From Siphlonurus alternatus (Eukaryota; Arthropoda; Insecta; Ephemeroptera; Siphlonuridae): 64,000 nt of DNA. Made by a program: the position numbers and the translations under genes. This document shows, piece by piece, positions 51,232 to 62,314 of this stretch. Each line of letters begins with the position of its first letter. The first letter of the stretch is position 1. Under the pieces are notes generated by a model. It saw nothing but the letters and a program-made list of their open reading frames with translations, was not told where the DNA came from and did no database searches. The stretch spans positions 24,596,816 through 24,660,815 of the forward strand of contig OX463779.1 in the NCBI GenBank assembly GCA_949825025.1, written 5' to 3'.

Positions 51232-54200
51232 TAAGAGACCTTTTGTTTTGTTCATGTAAATCTGACATAAATAACAAATATTCCACGGTGCAGTGAAAAA
51301 TTCGGATAAAATAGCACTATTAAAACTTTCAACCTATGTTATATTTATCATTTATATATATCACCGTGAAAGTGTAACTTGTTAACGTGGGCTTTTCTCA
51401 GTGCATGTAGTAATGCATGTTAATAAGCCATGGCATTATTGTCAATGAGGTCAGGGACTCTGATTAACCATTCACTGTTTTACTGTCAACCTTAAAACAG
51501 GAGCATTACCGCTTCTTCCGGTAGACATTCATTTATCAATACCACAAACTAGAATCGAGCGATTTTTAATAGTTTTCTGTGACAACTTCAAAATAGCAGA
51601 CGTTCAGAGAGTTTTTGTCATCCTATATTATAATGTATATTCGTCTTCAAATGTAAAATACAAAATACGAGCACGAAGGTCTGAAATATGTGCTCTACCG
51701 GCTACTCACGACATTGTACACGCGTTGTTAATTTGACTGTAACATGTATTACTTGTCTTTCTTTTTTAAGTAATCGCATGCATGCATGGTCCTAAATCTT
51801 GGCGTGGAAAAAACTAAGTTCTATTTTATATACACTCGGTGGCAGGGATTTTCAACTGTGCATTTTGCTTGAAGCAATGACAAACTTGCTCCTTGTGGAA
51901 ATTTTAAATCCAAATTTCGAATGAATTCCCGGTGACAGAGTGCATATTAATTAATATATAAATTATCGGTAGCTATCTGCATGGCAAAAGAAGAGACATT
52001 TGGCTTTATCAGCTATATTTTTGAAGCACTAAAACCCGAGAAAACAGGTCGCACAGGAATAGTTTTGCTATAATATAAAAAAAAAATTGTAGAATAATAA
52101 ATACAGTATATCGTATATATATTTTTTTTCATTGTATGTAACTTATATATGTATTTATTTTTTGTTCCCAATGTATTGTTATAAAATGCCGAAGCCTCTA
52201 TCGCTATTCACTGTTTACAATTTTGCATGCATTGTTTTTTTTTTTTTTTTTTTATGTTAACTTTTTATTAATTCAATATAAAATTGGCATGCATGACAAA
52301 TTATAACAGAACACAGCATCGGGAGGAAAAATTGATCTTTTGCTTTAATAGATATAATTTGCACCTCGAGGGTAAAAAAATACACATAATATAATATAAA
52401 TATTCCGGTAATTGTTTGATGAAATGTTGGATATAATATTGATTAAATTGAATTTCTATTATAGAATGATGCATGCCTTAAAAAACTGCTTTATTTATTA
52501 TTAGCTTTCGATGCCTTTTATAGTTTCTCCTTCCGTGACGATTTTATCTCAAATTATATTACAATAATTAATTATACAGTATCTATAATATATTGTATCA
52601 CTATGAAGATTCTACATGAAATATTCACTTGCATGAGTTAAAATAAATTGACGTTTTTCATAAAAAAAAAAGATAACAAAAAGTTGTATAGGTGTTAAGT
52701 GTACAATATTCGCATAATGTGTATCTAAAAATACTCGTCGGTTATAAAGATAGTAATAGTTAGGGCTATATAGAAATTGGGATCTCAGTGTCGCCCGTGT
52801 GAGTCATGTACTGTACCAATTTGAAACCCTCGCTCTGCTAACCTATAAGTCAGGTCGCGCTGGTCACGTGGTCAATCGCTTCTTCGATCGTGTCCGCCTC
52901 GTCTCGTCACCGTCTTCTTGCTGCTGTTTCCTCCTCGACGGCGGCACGTCTGCGCGTTGCGTCACAATCCGACGGCGAACCAACTTGTGGCACGTGAGCG
53001 TGCTTGCTTGCCTCGCCGCCGTTATTACTTATTGGCCTTGGCCGCGGCGGACGCGGTGTTAGCACCCCGCCTTGTTCAGCTTCTTGTAGTAGCTATTAAA
53101 GTCGTACCAACAGCAGTACACTTAGTGGCCAATAACTACATCCTACGTGCTTATTATAAATATAGCAGCTTGACGGTATGAAAGAGAAGAAGATGGCAAT
53201 TGCATGCAGTATAATATATTATACTCCATTTGTTAAATAATATTTTTTAATTCGTTGTTGTTTTTTACTTAACATATATTACTATTCTTTTATTGTTTTA
53301 TGCCAAGATTCTTTGTACACAACAATCTCTGTTCTTATACGGTTGAGAGCGCTTATATTAAGTTGAGCGGCGGCTGTTGATCAGAGAAAACTGCTCACTT
53401 CATTTCTTTGCAAGCTGCGGGTGCACCATTGAGATCGGGCCTCATTGTCGCCGAGATGAAGAGAGGAGTTCGTTGAGTGTTTCCCTCTTTTCTCTCATCT
53501 CATCTGATTCCCCCTCCACACGCTGGTTACGGATTGCTCCCTCGGCAAAAGCGGCGTTATCCAGCCAGCCCCGCCTGCCACCCGCAGCATGCAGCCAGAG
53601 AGAGAAAGAGAACACCGGTCGATAGATACCTCCTCGTGCTCAAAACTTCGGACGTACAAAACGAACAACGACGAAATACGCACTAGTAGTATCCACTACC
53701 ACCACATTATTGCCACTTCCTTAGTACGGATTCAATTTATTTTTCCTTCCTCGTACAGGGTCAATAAGTTTACTGCTGCTCCACGACCCTGCTGCTGCTG
53801 CGGTGGTGGTGATCGATCTCGACTGACGACATATGCACGTACATGAACATATTTCCACGACGACGAGGGATCAGACTGGTTCAACGAGCGTCGACCCCGC
53901 CTGCTTGCTTGCCTGCCTAGCTTGATGCCATGCATACATGAGCTCGCGTACTGTACACTGCAGGATTGTATACCACTGTGTCCATAAATCGATCTTTATT
54001 TCAAGTGAATGGTATAACAATGTAAATATGTTTTTCAGTCATTATGCAAAGCTTTTTACTTTCTTCAGTTTCTTGCATTACTTTTTTTGAAGCATCTATT
54101 GACAAATTAACTTTTTTCCTCTTCTACACTTAAAAAATAAAAATAGTGGTATACATTCAAGTATTTAAACTGTGAATATTCCCCATGCTGCACAGTTAAA

Positions 54201-55209
54201 TCGATCTTGGCTCGTCTAGACACTCCAGCTGCGATGAATATTTGATAAAAAGAGTGTGGATACCGCACAAAACGCTTTAGATAGATATTATAAGTATATC
54301 AAAGGGTTAGGTTAGCGTGTATGTATAAACAGAAGCAACAGTGATGTATAAAAATACTAACAGCGTGCTGCGAAGAGCATAATTGATGACGTCACAAGGA
54401 TATGCATGTGTACATAGCACAAGCCAACAGATTCCATGCACTTACGTGCACGCAGGTCAATATAATTTATGGAATAAGCGGAAATCCATGTCGCCAAGTT
54501 GCTTTGTTCTCGAGCCTATTGCATTGATTTTTTTCTCTTTTTTTTTTTTTTAATAAAAATTAAGCAATGTAAAGCAACCTTTAATACAATTATATATACA
54601 TGTATATATTTTATATGTCTCTTATCTGCATTACATTGGTCGCCGTACTGTATACATATTTTCATTTTCCGTGTATGAAACCACATCAAGTTATGCATGA
54701 AATGTAATTAAGACATAGGTGAATGGCACTTATATGGATTCGTTGCAGTGTATTACAAAGTTGACGAACGAATGTTATAGGCTGGTTTTGTAGAAGGAAG
54801 GCTGATTATGCAAATCACATCTAGCGCAATTTTGTGCGAGTGGTCTCCGCGCCAATGCGTATAACAATACATTTCTTTTGTATATTGTGTATGGTGCCAT
54901 ATTTGAAATTTCAATCACATTTTTTTTTTAAATATAATATGCTTGTTCTTAAATAATACATACACAACGATGATTAGACACAATCATGTTGTAATGTAGA
55001 ACCAGTTATTTGGAAATAAATTATTATTATAGATGACCCTTATATTCCCTGTATAATATATAATATATAACATAAGGTTTATCTGGTTTTTGATTTTTAA
55101 ATTTAATGATTGTGTATTTACGAACAGATGACCTAAGCTATTTAAAAGCTTCAGTTAAACAGCTGTTTTAAGATGGCGAGATGGAACATTACGTTTTCTT
55201 AACTGTTAA

Positions 55210-55575
55210 GGTAGAGATAATACGGAACAGCTGGCCCAATGCTAAAAAAATCCCATTCATAAAAATTATGAAAAAAATTTAAAATGTTCTCCTCTTCATC
55301 TTCTATCAGTAGGTAAAATATCAGGTATACAAAAACGAGCTAGTTTTCGAGTTATTAATTTTTAAGGTTTACTAATTTAACATGGAGAAATGGAACTTCC
55401 ATGTTAAATTGGTCAACTTCAAAAATTAATAACTCGAAAACTAGCTCGTTTTTGTATACCTGATATTTTACCTACTGATAGGGGAGGTAGAGGAGAACAT
55501 TTTAAATTTTTTTTCATAATTTTTATGAATGGGATTTTTTTAGCATTGGGCCAGCTGATCCGCATTATCTCTACC
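55210..55575. mobile_element. Palindromic element P4 flanked by TTAA
   Basis: A 366-bp near-perfect palindrome: GGTAGAGATAATACGG…CCGCATTATCTCTACC, flanked by TTAA on both sides (55206-55209, 55576-55579). Arms contain CGAGTTAT (55349-55356) and ATAACTCG (55429-55436) about the loop. TTAA flanks recall P3 and piggyBac-type target sites, but its ends are unrelated to those of P3. A single copy is seen. Non-coding. Confidence 0.82.
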
Positions 55576-55711
55576 TTAATATATATTAAAATCATGCCCT
55601 GACCAAAATGCATTGCAGTATTGCAACCATCCATAAATTTTCTTTCCATGGTAAAATTGTATTGATAACTATAAATTGCATGACATGTGCAGTATTCCAT
55701 TCAAAGTCAAA

Positions 55712-55985
55712 CATAAGGATGAATCTCAGTAGGTTGATATCTCGCAAACGTATATAGCGCCTGAATGCAACAGGGGACTTACAACTTGCTATCAATAGGT
55801 GGCATACAAATTTTGAAGCGAATCTGTCTTATCAGTTTTGTGAAAACTGAGGTAGAAGTTTAACATTGGCCTTATGGATGAAAACCGGAAATGGAGTTGT
55901 TGTAAGAAAACTGCAAAACTGAATTTGCTCAAACCATAAGCGATTAAGTTTCAGAACGTTCTCGATTTTTTAAAATTTATTCGAT
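55712..55985 (+). repeat. Dispersed repeat A, copy 2
   Basis: The plus-strand partner of 1197-1449, sharing AAGGATGAATCTCAGT, TCAATAGGTGGCATACAAAT, GAAATGGAG…TTGTAAGAAAAC and AAACCATAAGCGATTAA. The two copies differ by scattered substitutions and small indels, so they are not recent. It starts about 135 bp after P4. Class unknown. Confidence 0.8.
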
Positions 55986-57763
55986 TCGTTTGCAGGGAAA
56001 TATTCTTTGACTCCAAAGTAAATGAGATTAATCGTTAAAACCAATTGTAAACTTAATTACTTTAAGACATAATAATACAAAAATGACGAATTTGCAAAAT
56101 TTTGCTACGTGTGTGAAAGATAAACAAGATGTCAGCAAAGGTCTCGCATGTTAATTTGTGCACGTGCACATCAACTCGTATTGCCTGCAGAGCTTGCAAT
56201 AATTGTTGTCGGTCGATAAGCGAGTGCGCAGCTAGTGAAGCAGACTAACGGTCGGCAAGGCATATACTGCGAAAGAGACATGCAGCTTTGCTCTCTATAC
56301 ACTTTGTTGTGACTACGCCAACACACGTGTTGTTTTCATGCCTCAAATATCATCTTATAAATTTCCGTGAACTGTTGTACATTGTATTGTATATTTTCTT
56401 CGTATTGTCTTAGGCATATATAACACAAACCACATTGTTCTATGATTTGAAGTATACAGGGAATTCGTAATCTCTACAATGTAAACATTGTAAACTTTCT
56501 GTCTAGGTTTCCTCGAAAATTACTGACGTATCAGATCATCAAATCATCAGATCGCTCTCGTTTTACCTCGTCGGCACGGTTAACGTGACAAACGATGTGA
56601 GGGAGGGTGCTGATAGTCGCCTGCTAACCGTTTGGTGGCCAAGTGATTGAGGGGGAGTGTATAGGCGGGTCAAGCGAAAGTGTTATGGCCATCGTCCTAC
56701 ACCGCCGTCCCTCGGTTACCATCATCGTCTACTGGATCGATCAACTTTTAGTCGGTCGCTCATTCCCAGCAGCAGCACTCGGTAAACTTCTTTGCGTTGT
56801 ATCACATTCTATCTCAATTCTTTGCGTCCAGATGGCTCTGATATCAAGATATACGTTCCTCCCGCACTAATAAAATAATAAGCTCGTCGTCGTGACAATA
56901 CGCTACACTCAATTATATACTGAGACTCGAGAATGATGGTCGTCTTCCTCATGAACTTTGTACCAATATAAATTTGATAAGATAACACAAAACATATCAC
57001 ATTTAAAAAATTTCCAAGTATAATATTGATTGATGTGTTTTTTTGTGTTCTTTTATAATAAATAATTAAAATAATGTAATAATATAAATATTTTTGGTAG
57101 TATCATGTATTTAACTATAACAAGTTTACTTTAATTATCATTTAATATACTTTAAAATTACATTTAAAAAAATCTCTTGGTTTCGCTGAAGCGTTATTTG
57201 GTGTATAATGTACTATAGCCCCGTACCGTATTACAATATTTGTCTTTTGTTCTCCATACTGTACGACACCGATCCGTGTATGCTTACAACAGAGGAAAAA
57301 GATTATTGATGTTTGCATAATCTTATGGATGCATCTAGGTGCACCACCATGCACTGGTGAACGTCATAGCAGCGCACGGTGACGCGGTGCGGTCACGGCG
57401 GCGCGCGGCGGCCGGTTGCGATACCGCGAGTTGGTTTGCTAGCTAGCGAGTATGACCCACTGGCCTACATCGTGGTACATATACGCGGCGGCCTGCAGCA
57501 GCCCTTTGCTGCTAGCTACTGCAATATTGCACTATACCATGCACCGTGGCGGTGCAAGTGCAATCAGCTCTCCCACATGGCAAGAATCAATATCATCTTT
57601 CTTCTAGGAGTGTAAGAGTCCTGAACCACAATGACCTCTTAATCATTACTCGAGCACTTCTTAAGTTGCCTTTCGTCGTCGAAATATACACCTTTAAATG
57701 CCGACAGTTAACGTATGGTACTTGTATGTGTTGTGCGCGATAATTGATTCATTGAAATATCAT

Positions 57764-57799
57764 TTACGTTAGTGCAAGGCATTGTTTGCACTAACGTAA
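57764..57799. repeat. Perfect 14-bp stem hairpin
   Basis: TTACGTTAGTGCAA and its exact reverse complement are separated by 8 bases. It is too short for a microRNA precursor and shows no terminator context. Confidence 0.8.
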
Positions 57800-58343
57800 G
57801 TGAGAATTATATTATAATTATCTTGAACAAGTTTAAATTGAAGAGAAATTAATTCATTGCATGATATTCAACGATATCAATTTATAAATGATGAATTAAT
57901 TATATAGTGTTTAAAATTAATTAAACTTCAAACGACTATTATTTAATTTTTTTTTTTTTTTTTTTTTGTACGTAATTAAGAGTAATATATATTATATTGA
58001 TTTCATTGCTTTTCAACTGACCATACAAAGATTGGATTATACACGGAAACGTTATACTCATAAAGCTTTAAATCAATTTGCTACATCCCATGTGTGTGCT
58101 TTCTCGCTCTCGGCTTGCAGATTATTGACGTATATGCAAAGTTGGTTGGTGTTCTGTGATGTGAACGCGAGGCAGTCGGTAACGTAGAAATGAGGGTAAA
58201 GTAAATGAGCGAACTAATACCTAGCTAAGGTATAAAAGATACTATACTATATGGCAGGTTTAGTATCTTGTATAATTCAGTGCGGTCTGCTTATCGCGTA
58301 ACTCAACCATGGTGTAACGCTGTCGGCGGTAGGTACATTAAGC

Positions 58344-58344
<1 letters not shown>

Positions 58345-58377
<33 letters not shown>
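58345..58377. repeat. (GA)n microsatellite
   Basis: A 33-bp GA tract; it produces an Arg-Glu repeat in one translated frame that is not otherwise gene-like. Confidence 0.96.
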
Positions 58378-58379
<2 letters not shown>

Positions 58380-58766
58380 GCTCGGTAGGTAAGAAGTGCT
58401 CTGCCAGCCTCTGGTTTGCTCTGTATGTTCCTCTCAGATGCTGCTACTACGACGAGAGATCAATAGAGAAGAGAAAGACCGACGCCGACGCCGCACGCGG
58501 ACCGAATAAGCGAAGAGGATAACAAAGGCTTGTGCTTGTGTGTGACTGAATACTGCAGCAGGCCCATCATAGACGACGTTCCCACCACATGTTGGTGTTC
58601 GTCCGCTCGCCGCTATATACTTGTCATCGTCGTAACAGCCTCGGGACTGCCAAATAATTAATGATCTTTTCATCATCACAATGTCAACCAAACCAAATGG
58701 CATCGCATTCTTCGTGGCCGCGGCATCGTATATTGTTGTTGTTGTTTGACTCCAAATTTGATGACA

Positions 58767-58806
58767 ATACGTTTCATAATTTTATACGTTTCATAATTTT
58801 ATACGC
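58767..58806. repeat. 17-bp tandem duplication
   Basis: TACGTTTCATAATTTTA occurs twice in direct succession. A small local duplication. Confidence 0.85.
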
Positions 58807-59506
58807 ATCATGGTAAACTTCCATTACAGCATTAGAACATTATTTTACTGTAACATTATTTGTCAAATTTATAATATTATATAATGTAATATTCAAGGAT
58901 TTTAAAGTTTTTTGTTACGCATTAATACAGTAATACTTATTATATAGGGAGACTTTTTTCCACAGAAACCTATTTAATCATTTTATAACATTTTTATATT
59001 GTACAACACTATACATAGCCCAGTAAATTTAACTTTTGACCCGGAAAAAATTAGGGGAGTTTTGAAAATTACAGGGTCGATAGAGTTTGACTTTCTGTAC
59101 AACATATCAAAATTACGCCTTTTTACGCCCTGTGCTAACGCCGCCATTTAAAAAAAATGGCGGCCGAGAGGTTGCTTCATGTTTTAATTTTCTGTGCTCA
59201 ATCTAATTACATTTTTGAAAATAAAAAAATAGGGGAACGTAGCTAAAGATATACCTCATTGATATCCTAAAAAATATTTTCAAATTTTGCATTAAAACCC
59301 GTTAAAAAAAATAAATTCCCGAAAAAATTGAAATCGATCGTTGACATTTCTTCCATTTGTAGCCAAAGTTTTTGTTGTATCGAAAACTATGTCATTATAA
59401 AATATTGCCTCTCGTTCTTTGTGAATTAGAAAATGCATGTTTGAATATAATCCGATCAGGCAAAGCCGAGTTATAAATTTTTTTGTGTGCCCGCGCGTGG
59501 AACTTG

Positions 59507-60035
59507 GGGCGTATTCGAGAATAAATCTGTCTTCTCCGACAGATAAGTCACAGATAAAGGAAGTGACGTCACACACTCAGTCCGTCAGATATTTTAAAAA
59601 ACACTTTTTCTAAACCGATAGACACGCCCATGATAGTTGGCTCCGCCCCCACAGATGTTTGGCGAGTTATTTTGTTTAAGTACCATAAAAATGGATGGAT
59701 TAATTAAATTATTGTTGCTGCAGCGGTTTTAACTGCTTACGACAGTTTCTGTGCTCATTATTTGTGTGAAGTAGAAAATAATCAGCTCCCAAACTCCCGC
59801 GATTACGCTTTTCGACTCTCACAATTAGTTGTACATTTCCTCGCCGTGGCGCTATTTCCACTCTTCTCGTTTATCGCTGCCGCCGCAGCGAGAAGCGGGA
59901 GGACTCTTGCTGATGGCGCGCTCTGGTGGTAGAAAGACGGGCGTGACGACTTCCGCCAGATCTGGACTCGCAGATTTTCTTTAAAAACACGGATAAGCTT
60001 CTCCGACATATCGGAGCGACTTCTCGAATACGCCC
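59507..60035. mobile_element. MITE inserted in left arm of P5
   Basis: A 529-bp element with ends GGGCGTATTCGAGAA and TTCTCGAATACGCCC, flanked by TTG (59504-59506 and 60036-60038). The uninterrupted right arm of P5 shows the empty site with a single TTG, confirming both the ends and a 3-bp duplication. A 3-bp duplication with GGGC ends suggests a PIF/Harbinger relationship. The interior has TGACGTCA at 59574-59581 and repeats of CTTCTCCGACA near both ends. No transposase. Confidence 0.9.
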
Positions 60036-61335
60036 TTGGAGAGCGCCAGCCTGCAATACACACGCTTGGCATGGGGAGAACCGTGACGCGCGGCGAAGTC
60101 GCTGACGATTGTAGTACTGCATTCACTCGCACTGCTAAAATTTTATCATACAGTCATTAGAAATAGTATGATATGGACGCACTACAAATTTATACTTACA
60201 AAATGACACATTTTTTTATTTAATTGCAAAATAGTTTATTATCTCCCAATACAATAAAGCCATGCACGCATGTTTGTATAGTGATAAAATGAGGAGCCTG
60301 TGCTAAATTTAAATGTTATTATACTTCAACAATTCGTCTGAATTGTGATATATGTTTGTCTTTATCGCAAAGTATTATATATATATTATATCATATATAT
60401 AATATATAAATATAGTAATTTATTCTTTAGTTAGTACTTTAAATTTTAACTATTTAATTTTAATATGACTTTTATTAAAATCTGCCTTGGCATAGAAAGA
60501 AATACAGTGATAACTTAATTAAACGAGAAATATTTTGATATGTTAAAATTCAGTTGCAAATTGCAAATCAATTGTATTTTCATTTTCGTATGCGTAGAAG
60601 CAAGTGAATGTATGAAATAATTATTAAAGTTAAACACTATGCAAAAATTACTGCAACTATATTAATGTAACATTGCATGTACATTTATGTGTACCCATAT
60701 ACATACCTAGATTACGGAAAATTTAATGATAATAAAATAAATGTATTGGATCCAATAAACAAATCAAATCAAATAAGGATATCACAAGAAAGAGCCTTTA
60801 TGTGTAGTATTGAGTGTATATTTATTTTTAATTGTTACAAACCTATAATATATGGTAAAGGTAAATACTATTTAGTTCTTATTAACGAAAATTGTTTCAA
60901 TGTGTGTTGGTAAAATTAAAATAATGTTTAAAAACAGTGCGCAATATATACAATTACATATATCATATTAATCTGCAATCTGTGAATCTTCATTCATCGA
61001 AAGATTCATTATTATTATATACATAATAATTCTAAAAAATTTCTTAGAATGCAGCAAAAGTTAAAATTATATATTTATACCCTTAATAATTGTCATTTTA
61101 ATTATTTTGATTCAGTACATAGTGTACAGACTGTACAGTATATAATACCAAGAAGAGATCTCTGATAATTCTAACTTGTAACCTCATCGCTGTATCTATA
61201 AATATTGTTGACTATATTTTTAATTTTTTTTAATTTTTAGTTTGAAACTGCAAAAAAAAAATAAAACATAAACAAAATTAATGTTAAAATTATTAAAAGT
61301 CCGAAGTGTTGATTTGTTGTATTCATTATAATATA

Positions 61336-61495
61336 TTGGGTGCGATTCACGAGAAGCAGTTAGCCAGGTTTCTATCCACATTTAGCTTTAACCACGTTTA
61401 ACTAGGTGGTTTAACACGTAAAACAAGTATAGTTAAACATGATTAAGCTAAACGTGGTTAGAAACCTGGCTAACTGCTTCGTGAATCGCGCCCAA
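61336..61495. mobile_element. Small MITE in P5 spacer
   Basis: A 160-bp element with inverted ends of about 38 bp (TTGGGTGCGATTCACGA… and …TCGTGAATCGCGCCCAA), continuing through GCAGTTAGCCAGGTTTCTA. Its GGGYGCGATTC ends resemble those of the 59507-60035 MITE (GGGCGTATTC), which hints at one superfamily. No clear target duplication. Confidence 0.85.
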
Positions 61496-62154
61496 TTATG
61501 TATACTGAATATCATGGTTCAAATTTTAATATTAACTTGAATATAATTATGCTCTTTAAATGAGAATTATATAGTTTGTAGTGGTGCTATATCATGTATA
61601 TTATAAAGTCGTATATTGGCATCCAATACATATAATTATAAATTATAATGATATAATATCTACATTTAATAATTAAGTTGTATTACTTCAATCGAATTCG
61701 GCAATGGATCTTAATTAAATTAACATAGCGTGTGATCTAAAATTATTAATCTGTATTTACTAATACGTTATTTCTTTCAATAATAATGTATGCTGCAAAT
61801 ATATCAAGATGTGTGTGTAGATGAAATTATATTAAAATTATTAAACAATCAAATATGATATATTATTAAAATATATTAATAAAACCGGGATGTGATGGAA
61901 TAACTAAAGCATTAAATTTTTAAATATATTGTTACATTATATAATAATGAAGGCTCTAAAAAATATAGTTATTGGATGGACTACTGCAGTTTATTTTACA
62001 CTTTAATTTGTTTTCATGCAATTATATAACATACCGTATATGTATTATATATACATAAACATATATATTTTTAAATTTTTATTTAATTATTTATACACAA
62101 AAGCAATTATGTTATGTTCGATTACACGGATATTTTATAAAATTTTATTTAATA

Positions 62155-62314
62155 TAAAGCCGGTATTACACGTTACAATTTTTCTAACTATTGAATACAA
62201 TTTTTTCTTACAAGAAAACTTGAATTCCATTTGTTTGTATGGGGATAAAATTTTCTTGAAAGGAAAAATTGTATTCAATAGTTAGAAAAAATGTATCGTG
62301 TAATACCGGCTTTA
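62155..62314. mobile_element. Small MITE next to right arm of P5
   Basis: A 160-bp palindromic element with ends TAAAGCCGGTATTACACG and CGTGTAATACCGGCTTTA. The arms continue through TTCTAACTATTGAATACAAT. It is non-coding, with uncertain target duplication. It lies in the P5 spacer, just inside the right arm. Confidence 0.85.
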
